A DNA stretch of 64,000 bases from Kaistella antarctica (lineage in GTDB: Bacteria > Bacteroidota > Bacteroidia > Flavobacteriales > Weeksellaceae). The position numbers and the translations under genes were made by a program. The notes beneath the pieces were generated by a model that worked only from the letters and a program-made list of their open reading frames with translations, was not told the DNA's origin and did not search any database. This document shows, one piece after another, positions 9,198 to 18,385 of this stretch (position 1 is its first letter; the number at the start of each line of letters is the position of its first letter). Where the stretch lies: the NCBI RefSeq assembly GCF_900109615.1, contig NZ_FOIX01000001.1, positions 868,001 through 932,000 on the forward strand, written 5' to 3'.

Positions 9198-9719
9198 ATG
9201 GACAAGTTTAGAAACTACAGCATTGTGTTTTCGGGACTTAAAAACGGAAAACACGAGTTCAGCTTTGAGATAGATAAGAAGTTCTTTCAACTTTTCGATA
9301 CTGAACAAGAATTTACAGAACCTAGAATTGTGGCTGAAATCCTTATGGATAAGCACACCACGTTTTTAGAGCTTTGCATTAAGACTTCGGGCATTGTTAA
9401 TTTAGTTTGTGATATCACCAACGAAAATTTTGATTATCCGATTGAACATGAAATGGAAGTGTTGGTGAATTTTGGGGAGGAATATGATGACAGCGATATC
9501 GATGTAATTACGATTCCGAAAACAGATTACGCTTTTGATGCTTCACAATTGATTTATGAAGAAGTAATGTTATCAATCCCGATGAAAAAAATTTCACCAA
9601 ATATTTCTGATAAAGATTTAGAAATTTTAGAAAGATTCAGTCCGAAAGAAATAGTTGAAGAAGAACCAGCAATTGACCCACGGTGGGAAGCATTGAAGAA
9701 ATTAAAAGATAAAAATTAA
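9198..9719 (+). CDS. yceD: YceD/DUF177 family protein
   Basis: A 173-residue cytoplasmic protein of the YceD (DUF177) family, linked in other organisms to 23S rRNA accumulation and nearly always encoded just before rpmF, as here. I start it at the ATG at 9198 (MDKFRNYSIVFSGLKNGKHE). A longer frame from TTG 9183 would start inside the -7 box of the promoter and cannot be translated from that transcript. The acidic middle and the tail DPRWEALKKLK are characteristic of the family. Confidence 0.88.
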   Translation: MDKFRNYSIVFSGLKNGKHEFSFEIDKKFFQLFDTEQEFTEPRIVAEILMDKHTTFLELCIKTSGIVNLVCDITNENFDYPIEHEMEVLVNFGEEYDDSDIDVITIPKTDYAFDASQLIYEEVMLSIPMKKISPNISDKDLEILERFSPKEIVEEEPAIDPRWEALKKLKDKN

Positions 9720-9784
9720 ATTTAAAATGATGAGAATTGAGCAATCAAATACTCATCGCTCATCAAATTAAAAAATTATAGAAA

Positions 9785-9988
9785 ATGGCACATCCAAAGA
9801 GAAGACAATCGTCAACAAGAAGAGATAAAAGAAGAACTCACTACAAAGCAGTAGTTCCTCAATTAGCAAAAGATGCAGCATCTGGTGAAATGCACTTATA
9901 CCACAGAGCACACTGGCATGAAGGAAAATTATACTACAGAGGTAAAGTAGTAATCGAAAAAGAAGTAGAAACTGCAGAAGAGGCTTAG
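9785..9988 (+). CDS. rpmF: 50S ribosomal protein L32
   Basis: A 67-residue basic ribosomal protein. [19 protein letters not shown] is the standard L32 N-terminus. There is no cysteine, so this is the zinc-free (C-minus) form. It lies 65 bases after yceD in the same unit and is followed by an intrinsic terminator. Confidence 0.97.
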   Translation: MAHPKRRQSSTRRDKRRTHYKAVVPQLAKDAASGEMHLYHRAHWHEGKLYYRGKVVIEKEVETAEEA

Positions 9989-10023
9989 GCTTAAAACCTA
10001 ATAAAAACTTCTATTTTATACAT

Positions 10024-10060
10024 AAACCACTCAATTTTTTCAATTTTGAGTGGTTTTTTA
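10024..10060 (+). terminator. Intrinsic terminator of yceD-rpmF
   Basis: AAACCACTCAA (10024-10034) pairs with TTGAGTGGTTT (10046-10056), followed by a T run. It ends just before the accB -7 box. Confidence 0.9.
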
Positions 10061-10071
10061 TTGTTTTTTAG

Positions 10072-10079
10072 TATCTTTG
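10072..10079 (+). promoter_or_regulatory. -7 element for accB-accC
   Basis: TATCTTTG lies 24 bases before the accB ATG. A TTTTG 23 bases upstream falls inside the preceding terminator stem and may act as the -33 element. Confidence 0.6.
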
Positions 10080-10103
10080 GCATAATAAACAAATACCAAT
10101 TAT

Positions 10104-10583
10104 ATGGACATTAAAGACATCCAGAATCTTATTAAATTTGTATCAAAGGCTGAAGTTTCAGAAGTAAAATACAAAACTAAAGACTTCGAAATTACCATAA
10201 AAACTCCGCTAGCAGGAAGCGAAACGAATTCTATGGCGTCACCAGCGGTTTATCATACTGCACCACAACAAGCACATGCTGCACCACAAGCTGCCGCTCC
10301 TTCTACACCTTCACCTGAAGTAGCGCTAGAAGATGATCGTAAATTTATCACAATCAAATCCCCAATGATTGGTACCTTCTACAGAAAACCTTCTCCAGAC
10401 AAAGATCTATTTGTAAACGTAGGTGATGAGGTTACTGAAGGAAAAGTAGTTTGCGTAATTGAAGCAATGAAATTATTCAACCAGATTGAATCTGAAGTTT
10501 CCGGAAAAATCGTGAAAGTTTTAGTTGACGATGCAACTCCTGTTGAATATGACCAACCTTTGTTTTTAGTAGATCCTTCTTAA
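10104..10583 (+). CDS. accB: Biotin carboxyl carrier protein of acetyl-CoA carboxylase
   Basis: Carries biotin between the carboxylase and carboxyltransferase halves of acetyl-CoA carboxylase, the first step of fatty acid synthesis. The 159 residues comprise a short helical N-terminus, an Ala/Pro/Gln-rich linker about 45-72, and the biotinyl domain from about 80. The biotinylated Lys123 lies in EAMKLFN. accC follows 91 bases later; accA is 12 kb away and accD is not in the window. Confidence 0.97.
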   Translation: MDIKDIQNLIKFVSKAEVSEVKYKTKDFEITIKTPLAGSETNSMASPAVYHTAPQQAHAAPQAAAPSTPSPEVALEDDRKFITIKSPMIGTFYRKPSPDKDLFVNVGDEVTEGKVVCVIEAMKLFNQIESEVSGKIVKVLVDDATPVEYDQPLFLVDPS

Positions 10584-10674
10584 GTAATTTTAAATGATAA
10601 ATTGTAAATTTTAGATGAGCACTCATTTGAAATAATTTAAAATTAAAGATTCAAAATTTAAAATTCTTAAATAG

Positions 10675-12027
10675 ATGTTCAAAAAAATATTAATCGCCAA
10701 TCGCGGCGAAATTGCAATGCGAATTCTACGTACCTGCAAAGAAATGGGAATCAAAACCGTTGCCGTCTATTCTACTGCTGATAAAGACAGTCTCCACGTG
10801 AGATTTGCTGATGAAGCAGTTTGCATTGGTCCGCCGATGAGCAAAGATTCTTACCTGAAAATTCCAAATATTATTTCTGCCGCAGAAATTACCAACGCTG
10901 ATGCTATTCATCCAGGTTATGGGTTTTTATCTGAGAATGCTAATTTTTCTAGAATTTGTCAGAAAAATGGAATTAAATTTATTGGTGCCACGCCTGAGCA
11001 AATCGATAGAATGGGAGATAAAGCTAACGCTAAAGCAACCATGAAAGAAGCTGGAGTTCCTTGTGTTCCGGGTTCAGATGGATTGATTGATTCTTACGAA
11101 CACGCCATAGAAATTGCAAAAGAAGTCGGGTATCCAGTGATGATTAAAGCGACCGCTGGAGGTGGTGGAAAAGGAATGCGCGCCGTTTGGAAAGAAGCGG
11201 ATATGAAAGAGCATTGGGAATCTGCAGTTCAGGAAGCAGTAGCTGCTTTTGGAAATGGCGGAATGTACATGGAAAAATTGATTGAAGAACCTCGTCATAT
11301 CGAGATTCAAATTGCTGGTGATCAATATGGAAAAGCTTGTCATTTATCTGAAAGAGACTGTTCTGTTCAGAGAAGAAATCAAAAGTTAACTGAAGAAACC
11401 CCTTCACCATTTATGACGGATGAACTTCGTCAGAAGATGGGAGATGCTGCGGTAAAAGCTGCTGAATATATTGGTTATGAAGGCGTAGGAACGATCGAAT
11501 TTTTAGTTGATAAAAACCGTGATTTTTATTTCATGGAAATGAATACCAGAATTCAGGTAGAACATCCGATTACAGAACAAGTGGTAGATTTTGATTTGGT
11601 TCGGGAGCAAATTCTTTTGGCTTCAGGAACTGCTATTTCAGGACAAAATTATTTTCCAAAATTGCACTCAATTGAATGCAGAATTAACGCCGAAGATCCT
11701 TTCAATGATTTCCGACCTTCACCAGGGAAAATTACAGAATTGAATATTCCAGGCGGACATGGAATCCGGGTTGATACCCATGTTTATTCAGGTTACACAA
11801 TTCCATCCAACTACGATTCAATGATTGCCAAGCTAATTACGACCGCACAGACTCGTGAAGAAGCCATCGCAAAAATGAAACGTGCACTGGAAGAATTTTA
11901 TATTGAAGGTGTCAAGACAACAATTCCTTTCCACAGACAATTGATGGAAGATGAAAATTATCTTGCTGGCGAGTACACCACGAAATTCATGGAAGATTTT
12001 GTGATGGATAAAAAATATGATGTTTAA
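10675..12027 (+). CDS. accC: Acetyl-CoA carboxylase, biotin carboxylase subunit
   Basis: ATP-dependent carboxylation of biotin on AccB. The 450 residues form an ATP-grasp enzyme: N-terminal [13 protein letters not shown], the Gly-rich ATP loop AGGGGKGMR near 160, the metal and bicarbonate region around [14 protein letters not shown] near 285-298, and the C-terminal biotin carboxylase domain. Length and order are standard. It forms an operon with accB, and a hairpin terminator begins 19 bases after the stop. Confidence 0.97.
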   Translation: MFKKILIANRGEIAMRILRTCKEMGIKTVAVYSTADKDSLHVRFADEAVCIGPPMSKDSYLKIPNIISAAEITNADAIHPGYGFLSENANFSRICQKNGIKFIGATPEQIDRMGDKANAKATMKEAGVPCVPGSDGLIDSYEHAIEIAKEVGYPVMIKATAGGGGKGMRAVWKEADMKEHWESAVQEAVAAFGNGGMYMEKLIEEPRHIEIQIAGDQYGKACHLSERDCSVQRRNQKLTEETPSPFMTDELRQKMGDAAVKAAEYIGYEGVGTIEFLVDKNRDFYFMEMNTRIQVEHPITEQVVDFDLVREQILLASGTAISGQNYFPKLHSIECRINAEDPFNDFRPSPGKITELNIPGGHGIRVDTHVYSGYTIPSNYDSMIAKLITTAQTREEAIAKMKRALEEFYIEGVKTTIPFHRQLMEDENYLAGEYTTKFMEDFVMDKKYDV

Positions 12028-12045
12028 ATCAACTACAATTTAAAT

Positions 12046-12071
12046 AAAAATGCCTCCTCTTGAGGCATTTT
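12046..12071 (+). terminator. Intrinsic terminator of accB-accC
   Basis: AAAAATGCCTC pairs with GAGGCATTTT around a CTCTT loop. The T run is short (four), but the stem position directly after accC is convincing. Confidence 0.8.
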
Positions 12072-12100
12072 GCATTTCCAAAAATTTCATTAATAATCAT

Positions 12101-12108
12101 TAAATTTG
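12101..12108 (+). promoter_or_regulatory. -7 element for rocD
   Basis: TAAATTTG lies 15 bases before the rocD ATG at 12123, leaving a leader of about ten bases. No good -33 element is visible. Confidence 0.55.
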
Positions 12109-12122
12109 TAAAAAGTAAATAT

Positions 12123-13406
12123 ATGTCAGTAGCTACCCAACAAAAGAATTCTCATTATTACATCGATTTAGAAAATGACCACGGCGCTCACAATTATCAT
12201 CCACTTCCGGTGGTTTTAGAAAAAGGCGACGGCGTGTACGTTTGGGATGTTGAAGGAAAAAAATATTTCGATTTCCTGTCTGCCTATTCAGCCGTCAATC
12301 AAGGGCATTCTCATCCGAAAATTTTGGCCGCATTAGTTGAGCAAGCTGGAAAATTAGCTTTAACTTCTCGTGCTTTTCATAATAATGTTTTAGGACCTTA
12401 TGAGAAATATGTGACTGAATATTTTGATTTTGACAAGGTATTGCCTATGAACACTGGTGCTGAAGCAGTGGAAACGGCTATTAAACTATGTCGAAAATGG
12501 GCTTACGAGAAAAATGGCATTGCAGAAAATCAGGCGGTCATTGTTGTGTGTAGAGGAAATTTCCACGGAAGAACAACAACCATCATTTCCTTTTCTGATG
12601 ATGACAATGCTCGGGATAATTTCGGACCATACACTGGTGGATTTGTGAGTATTCCTTACAATGATATTGCAGCTTTGGAAGAAGTAGCGAAACAGAAAAA
12701 CGTAGTTGGCTTTTTGGTGGAACCTATTCAAGGTGAAGCCGGAGTTTATACACCAGATGAAGATTTCGTGGCTAAAGCACAAGCAATTTGTCACGCGAAC
12801 AATATGTTATTTATAGCCGATGAGGTTCAAACTGGAATCGCCCGTACTGGCAGTCTGTTAGCAGTTTGCGGAAATTGCACCTGCGAAAATCAATGCGAAC
12901 GACAAGCTACTTATACAAAACCAGATATTTTAATTTTAGGTAAAGCGTTATCAGGCGGAGCGTATCCAGTTTCGGCCGTTTTAGCAGATGACCATATTAT
13001 GGAAGTCATTAAACCGGGTCAACATGGTTCCACGTTTGGCGGTAATCCTATTGCGGCGAAAGTGGCAATGGCGGCTTTAGATGTTGTTTCAGAGGAACAT
13101 CTAATTCAGAATGCTCGTAAGCTTGGAGATTTGTTCCGTCTGGAAATGAATAAGATTATTGCAAAGACAGATCTGGTTGTAAAAGTGCGCGGAAAAGGTT
13201 TGCTCAATGCCATTATCATTAATGATACCCCAGAAAGTGAAACTGCCTGGAATCTTTGCGTGAAGCTGAAAGAAAATGGTCTGCTGGCAAAACCTACACA
13301 CGGAAACATCATTCGTCTTGCGCCACCCTTAGTAATTACCGAAGAGCAAATGATGGATTGTGTTGCCATAATTGAGAAAACAATTATGGAATTTAAAAAA
13401 GATTAA
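12123..13406 (+). CDS. rocD: Ornithine aminotransferase
   Basis: PLP enzyme moving the delta-amino group of L-ornithine to 2-oxoglutarate, giving glutamate semialdehyde (arginine catabolism and proline supply). From the ATG at 12123 it has 427 residues; the upstream frame to 12060 lies across the accC terminator and the promoter. Features are the PLP phosphate region [38 protein letters not shown], and the PLP lysine in [10 protein letters not shown] four-cysteine patch ([10 protein letters not shown]) is an unusual insert that could bind a metal. The next glycosyltransferase begins two codons after its stop, in the same frame. Confidence 0.93.
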   Translation: MSVATQQKNSHYYIDLENDHGAHNYHPLPVVLEKGDGVYVWDVEGKKYFDFLSAYSAVNQGHSHPKILAALVEQAGKLALTSRAFHNNVLGPYEKYVTEYFDFDKVLPMNTGAEAVETAIKLCRKWAYEKNGIAENQAVIVVCRGNFHGRTTTIISFSDDDNARDNFGPYTGGFVSIPYNDIAALEEVAKQKNVVGFLVEPIQGEAGVYTPDEDFVAKAQAICHANNMLFIADEVQTGIARTGSLLAVCGNCTCENQCERQATYTKPDILILGKALSGGAYPVSAVLADDHIMEVIKPGQHGSTFGGNPIAAKVAMAALDVVSEEHLIQNARKLGDLFRLEMNKIIAKTDLVVKVRGKGLLNAIIINDTPESETAWNLCVKLKENGLLAKPTHGNIIRLAPPLVITEEQMMDCVAIIEKTIMEFKKD

Positions 13407-13409
13407 ATT

Positions 13410-14165
13410 TTGGAACTGAAAGAAAAAATCAGCGGTCTGATTATCACTTTTAATGAAGAAAAAAACATTCAGGAAATTCTTGATAATTTTTCAATTTGTG
13501 ATGAAATAATTGTAGTCGATTCTTTCAGTTCTGATCAAACGGTTGAGATCGCACGTCAAAATCCTAAAGTCAAAATCGTTCAGCAAAAGTTCGAAGACTT
13601 CACGAAACAGAGAAATTTAGCACTTGATCAGGCAAAAAATGATTGGGTGCTTTTTTTAGATGGCGATGAAAGAATTACGCCAGAATTGCAGACGGAGATT
13701 ATTACTGAGTTAAATAAATCCGATAAAAAAAACGCTTACTATTTTTATAGAAAGTTTTATTTAGGCGAAAAACCCATCCATTTTTCTGGAACTCAAAACG
13801 ATAAAAATTTTCGACTTTTTCGAAAGAGTAAATGCAGATATGTCGCCGATAAAAAAGTACATGAAACACTTGACGTTCAGGGCTCCATTGGTATTTTGAA
13901 AAACAAATTACTTCACTATTCTTTTGAAAACTTTGAACAATTCAAAAGTAAAATGCTTTATTACGGTTTATTAAAAGGAAATGAACTTGCTGACAAAGGA
14001 AAGAAATACTCCATCATCACTCATTGGGGCAAAGTTGCATTGAAGTTTCTGAAAACCTACATTATAAAGTTAGGTTTTTTGGACGGAATTGACGGACTGA
14101 AAATAAGCTACCTCCAAAGCCTTTATGTTAATGAAACCTACAAAAACCTGAAAGTTAATAAGTAA
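13410..14165 (+). CDS. GT2 glycosyltransferase, WaaE/KdtX-like
   Basis: A 251-residue GT-A fold transferase of family 2. It shows GLIITFNEEKNI (nucleotide-binding start), DEIIVVDSFSSDQT, and the metal-binding FLDGDERIT near residue 80. The overall pattern resembles lipopolysaccharide-core enzymes of the WaaE/KdtX type. The start is TTG 13410, separated from the rocD stop by one codon and in the same frame; no ATG precedes the first strand. Translation is probably coupled to rocD. The acceptor sugar cannot be told. Confidence 0.85.
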   Translation: MELKEKISGLIITFNEEKNIQEILDNFSICDEIIVVDSFSSDQTVEIARQNPKVKIVQQKFEDFTKQRNLALDQAKNDWVLFLDGDERITPELQTEIITELNKSDKKNAYYFYRKFYLGEKPIHFSGTQNDKNFRLFRKSKCRYVADKKVHETLDVQGSIGILKNKLLHYSFENFEQFKSKMLYYGLLKGNELADKGKKYSIITHWGKVALKFLKTYIIKLGFLDGIDGLKISYLQSLYVNETYKNLKVNK

Positions 14166-14180
14166 TTACTACATCTAAAG

Positions 14181-14212
14181 ATGGTCGAAAAAAATCTCGA
14201 CCATTTTTTTAT
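14181..14212 (+). terminator. Intrinsic terminator after the rocD-GT2 unit
   Basis: ATGGTCGA (14181-14188) pairs with TCGACCAT (14197-14204), followed by a T run. Confidence 0.88.
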
Positions 14213-14261
14213 TAAGAGTTAGTGATTCGATCTTTGTAAGTTGAAAATTTAACCTGGAAAA

Positions 14262-15131
14262 TTAATTATTTATATAAACAGATTTTTTGTTCTTGAAAAA
14301 TTGATCAATAAACATTTTTAGTTTTTTTTGAGTATTAGATTCTTTTACATTAATCGCATATTGAGTAAGATCCATTTCTCGCACAAGTTCGATGATTTGA
14401 TCAATAGAATAATTTTTCATAAAGCATTCTTTCAAGAAATGATCGATGATTTTATTCCATTGTTGCTTATTCCCCCAATAATGACCCACGATATGATCCG
14501 CAGGTTGCAAGGCTGAATATTTGTTAAGTCCCAAAGAGAAAGCAAACTGTTCTATCAATCGTCGTGTAACATCATCGGCGCACATGGCATCATTAATTTC
14601 TAAAGTTAATTCTAGGCACTCGAAATGTTTATCCGAAATTCCAATAAGTCCGGCATTCCACATCGCCGAATTTTCATCGATTATCGTATTGTGATAGGCT
14701 TTGCCTTTCATCTGACGCCACATTAATCGCTCTGTTTTTGAGGAAAGTGAGGAAAGCTTCCCTTCGTCTGTATGCATGTAATTTTGTCCGTTTATAAGAC
14801 CATTACGTAGGGCATCCATGTTTCTATAAAAGAAAGTATCACCATCCAAATATAGAATGGAATCCAAAGGATATTTTTGAGCAATAAGCTGAAGTGCTTT
14901 AATTTTCACTCTCCAAAAAAATTCATGTTTTCCTTCCCACTTTTTAATTAAATCTCTGTTGATCGGTATTATTTCAATATTTTCTTCTAATGATTTAAAC
15001 AGTAAAGGGTTTTCAGCAACAACTATAATTCTATCGCCGGCATTTTTATAAGCCAATGCCGTATATATTGAAAAATATACTTGCTGGTAATGATCCATAT
15101 TATTGCCAAATACGAGGTATACAATGTTCAT
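14262..15131 (-). CDS. Putative GT-A type glycosyltransferase (GT8-like)
   Basis: A 289-residue soluble protein. It begins with a Rossmann-like strand (MNIVYLVFGNNMDHYQQVY) and holds a DxD motif in SILYLDGDTFFYR near residue 97, typical of GT-A sugar-nucleotide binding. A later AMWNAGLIGI segment resembles the acceptor region of GT8 enzymes. Substrate unknown. It is transcribed alone on the minus strand beside plus-strand transferases, so it may belong to the same polysaccharide locus under separate control. Confidence 0.7.
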   Translation of the reverse strand: MNIVYLVFGNNMDHYQQVYFSIYTALAYKNAGDRIIVVAENPLLFKSLEENIEIIPINRDLIKKWEGKHEFFWRVKIKALQLIAQKYPLDSILYLDGDTFFYRNMDALRNGLINGQNYMHTDEGKLSSLSSKTERLMWRQMKGKAYHNTIIDENSAMWNAGLIGISDKHFECLELTLEINDAMCADDVTRRLIEQFAFSLGLNKYSALQPADHIVGHYWGNKQQWNKIIDHFLKECFMKNYSIDQIIELVREMDLTQYAINVKESNTQKKLKMFIDQFFKNKKSVYINN

Positions 15132-15377
15132 GTTACTTAAATTTATTTAAAAGCCTTTGGTAGCATTCTAAATGGGTAATTTATTAGTCAAATTTAGCAT
15201 AAAACAGCGGATATCAAAAATTTGTCTGGCTTGATATTTTCTATTAAATTGCAACTTTAATATGTAGCAAGCATGCTTGTTTATTAAGGTCTTCGTTTGA
15301 TGCTGAAAATATATACTACTGTTTTCTTTTAATACCTAAATTTGCCCTAACTCAACGAGTAGCCAGTTGTGATTCTC

Positions 15378-16346
15378 ATGAATAGTCTTCCACTAATAAG
15401 TTTAATTATTCCTTGTTATAATGCCGAACAGACGTTAGAAAAATGTCTTGATTCTGTCATTCAACAATCTTTCTTGAATTTAGAGATCATAATTGTTGAT
15501 GATGGCTCTACAGATCGGACTTCAACAATCTATGAACAGTTTGAAAGTGAAGATAAACGCATTAAAATTATTAGACAAGAAAATTATGGCGTTTCAAAAG
15601 CAAGGAATAAAGGAGTAAAAGCGGCTACAGGAAAATATATTTGTTTTGTCGATTCTGATGACTGGGTTGAACCAAATTATTGTTCTGAACTTCATAATCT
15701 TCTTGTTACCGAAAATGCTGATATTTCCATTGTAGAAGCTTCTTACGAAGATGAAAACGGAAACGTTATTTTCAATAAACCTACTTCAAGCGAGAAGATA
15801 TTTGATGGAAAAAGAGCTTTGATACTTTTATTAGAAGATGAAGTTGTCCAAAGTCATCCGTGGGGGAAATTATACAAAGCGACTTTTTTAAAAAGTGTCA
15901 GCTTCCCTGAAAACTTGAAATGTTTTGAAGATTATTCAACCCTTTTCAAAATTTTCGACAAAGCGGTAAAGGTTGTTAAATCCGATGAAAAGCTTTATCA
16001 CTATATTCAACATGAAGACAGTCTTTCGCACAACCTTTCACCGCAAACTGCGTATTATTTCTATCTGGCGATAATGGAGGTTTTCAACTTTTGGCAAAAT
16101 ACAACACCGTTGCACAATCAAGGAAGTATCACAAAAAATATTATTAGAAAACTTCTGATGGTTCTCAAGCGAATTATCCGGAATACGTCCAAAGAAGAAT
16201 TGCAAGCTGAAAAGGAAAAAATTCGACAGTCATTCAAATCGTTTCTCAAATATCCCGTTAAAGATATAGGTGTCGAATATTATTTTTATCTAAGATTATA
16301 CTATTATTATCCGAAGCTATATGCAAAATTAATTTCTAAGAAATGA
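15378..16346 (+). CDS. GT2 family glycosyltransferase
   Basis: A 322-residue family 2 transferase. PLISLIIPCYNAEQTLEKC opens the GT-A fold, IIVDDGSTDRT binds the nucleotide, and FVDSDDWVEP is the metal-binding DxD. I prefer the ATG at 15378; an in-frame GTG at 15369 would add only three residues. It overlaps the next gene by four bases (ATGA), so the two are translated together. Likely adds a sugar to a surface glycan. Confidence 0.88.
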   Translation: MNSLPLISLIIPCYNAEQTLEKCLDSVIQQSFLNLEIIIVDDGSTDRTSTIYEQFESEDKRIKIIRQENYGVSKARNKGVKAATGKYICFVDSDDWVEPNYCSELHNLLVTENADISIVEASYEDENGNVIFNKPTSSEKIFDGKRALILLLEDEVVQSHPWGKLYKATFLKSVSFPENLKCFEDYSTLFKIFDKAVKVVKSDEKLYHYIQHEDSLSHNLSPQTAYYFYLAIMEVFNFWQNTTPLHNQGSITKNIIRKLLMVLKRIIRNTSKEELQAEKEKIRQSFKSFLKYPVKDIGVEYYFYLRLYYYYPKLYAKLISKK

Positions 16347-17410
16347 TAAAAAGCCCGCTTGTTTCTATTGTTGTCCCTTGTTATAATGTCGAAAAATATA
16401 TTGAAGCGTGCATCAATTCTGTGTTAGTACAAGATTATGAAAACTGGGAATGCATTTTAATCAATGATGGCAGTAAGGATAATACTTTAGAAATAATAAA
16501 GAGTTTTGAATCTAAAGAAATCCGAATTAGTGTTTTCACCCAAGAAAATTTAGGTCTGTCAGCTACTAGAAATAAAGGAATCGATAATGCGAACGGAGAA
16601 TTTTTATTTTTTTTAGATTCCGATGATATTTTGAGCAACGATGCAATCAGCAATTTGGTTTCGTGTTTCGAAAACAATGATATCATTACAGGAATTACAA
16701 CAGCTTCGGCTTTTTCTAATGGCACTATAGTTAAGGAATCGCAATTACTTTATCCAAAAGAAGGCACAGTGACCTTTCCAAACAATCATTTTGAAGTTTT
16801 GATTAGAACGATGGAAACTGGTCTTACGCCCGTAGCGCAAAATAGACTGTATCGAAAAGATTTTATTGATAAAAATGACCTTCGCTTCAAATCTGGGATT
16901 GTGCATGAAGATGAGTTGTGGTTTTTTGAAACCATGTTGTTGGCTGAAAATGTAAAATTTATAAATAGCGAAACTTATTTTTATAGAATTGATAATCAAG
17001 ATTCTATTACAAAAAATGTCGGTGACAGAAATTTAGAATCCTATATTCAAATTATGGAGGAGATCATTGAAAAATATTCTCAACACGACCGCTTTACTTT
17101 AATTGCAAGCTGGTATGCGGTTTATATAAAAAAAATATTTCTTGATTTTGCTATTAGAGAACGGTCGAAGCTTAGTGATGAACTAATTTCAAGATTAGAA
17201 GCGGCATTAAAAAATTGTCACAGACCGTTAGGAAATGAAAATATTCTGTCTAAGAATAATGCAATTTATTACAAAACGATAAATAAATTATCTTTACAAA
17301 ATTTTAGAACTATTGAACAATATTTCTTTCGTAACCCAGTGAATAGCCTTAGAAAAATTGTCAACACTTTTAGAATCTCTTTTTTCTTACAATCAAATGG
17401 TAACTCGTAA
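16343..17410 (+). CDS. GT2 family glycosyltransferase
   Basis: A 355-residue family 2 transferase, similar at its start to its upstream neighbour (PLVSIVVPCYNVEKYIEAC; ILINDGSKDNT; FLDSDDILS), suggesting tandem paralogues with different specificity. The C-terminal half differs between the two and probably sets the acceptor. The start ATG overlaps the preceding stop, and its own end overlaps the next gene by 14 bases. Confidence 0.88.
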   Translation: MIKSPLVSIVVPCYNVEKYIEACINSVLVQDYENWECILINDGSKDNTLEIIKSFESKEIRISVFTQENLGLSATRNKGIDNANGEFLFFLDSDDILSNDAISNLVSCFENNDIITGITTASAFSNGTIVKESQLLYPKEGTVTFPNNHFEVLIRTMETGLTPVAQNRLYRKDFIDKNDLRFKSGIVHEDELWFFETMLLAENVKFINSETYFYRIDNQDSITKNVGDRNLESYIQIMEEIIEKYSQHDRFTLIASWYAVYIKKIFLDFAIRERSKLSDELISRLEAALKNCHRPLGNENILSKNNAIYYKTINKLSLQNFRTIEQYFFRNPVNSLRKIVNTFRISFFLQSNGNS

Positions 17411-18374
17411 AACCTTTCTTTTGCTTTCGCCAGATTATTCGGATTTCCCTCAACTCTTTTTAAGAAACTTAGAAAAGGAAGGGTTTTCGGCGAGTGTTAT
17501 TACCGATACTCCTTCAAGATTTAAGTATCAAAATAATGAACGAGTAATCAATTTTTTTAAGAAAACCTTTTTTAAAAATAAAGATTATAAAAAAGAACTT
17601 ATTGCAAAGCATAAACTGAAAGAATACTTTAGGAGGATTGCAGCCATCGAGAAAGATTTAGATTATGTGTTGGTTATCCGGCCAGATTTATTTCCTATTT
17701 CTGTAATCAAAGAACTGAAAAAAAAGACGAAAAAACTTATCGCTTATCAATGGGACGGGCTCGAAAAATTCCCTCAAGTCAGAAAATATATTCCACTCTT
17801 TGATTCGTTTTTCTGCTTTGATGCGGAGGATCAAGAAAACAATATTAAATTGATCACTAATTTTTATTTTGACTGTCTTCCGCCGACTTATAAGGTATTT
17901 AATCACCAAAAACCTAGGCTTTATTTTGTCGGTTTATATTGGGGAAATAGGGAAGAGAAAATTGACCGGTTTATTGCGGAAATGTCTAACAAAGATGTAG
18001 AACTTTCCGTCTTAATCCAATATTGTCATCAAGCTGAAATCAAAAACCCGAAAATTAAGTACATTAAAAACCGCATTACATTTTTAGAAAATCTGCAAAA
18101 TGTAGAAGAGGCAGATGTGTTGTTAGATTTTGTAGATCCCGTACACAATGGACTTTCAATCAGATTTTTTGAAGCAATGTATTACAAGAAAAAAGTGATA
18201 ACAGATAATAAAATGGTGAAAACTTACGATTTTTATCATCCAGATAATATCTTCGTTATTGACGATAATTATGGGGAAATAGAAAACTTTCTGAAAATTC
18301 CTTACTACGAAATTCCGCTAGAGATTGTCGAGAAGTACTCGTTTGGAAGTTGGATAAAAAGAATAATACAATAA
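17397..18374 (+). CDS. Putative GT-B/CgeB-like glycosyltransferase
   Basis: A 325-residue protein starting at ATG 17397 (MVTRKTFLLLSPDY), inside the end of the preceding GT2 gene. The C-terminal half has YFVGLYWGNRE, then NGLSIRFFEAMYYKKKVIT, which resembles the donor-binding region of GT-B enzymes where a Glu contacts the sugar nucleotide. The N-terminal half is divergent. Family assignment is by resemblance only; operon position in a three-gene transferase unit supports a role in polysaccharide assembly. Confidence 0.65.
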   Translation: MVTRKTFLLLSPDYSDFPQLFLRNLEKEGFSASVITDTPSRFKYQNNERVINFFKKTFFKNKDYKKELIAKHKLKEYFRRIAAIEKDLDYVLVIRPDLFPISVIKELKKKTKKLIAYQWDGLEKFPQVRKYIPLFDSFFCFDAEDQENNIKLITNFYFDCLPPTYKVFNHQKPRLYFVGLYWGNREEKIDRFIAEMSNKDVELSVLIQYCHQAEIKNPKIKYIKNRITFLENLQNVEEADVLLDFVDPVHNGLSIRFFEAMYYKKKVITDNKMVKTYDFYHPDNIFVIDDNYGEIENFLKIPYYEIPLEIVEKYSFGSWIKRIIQ

Positions 18375-18385
18375 GTAATTTTTTT

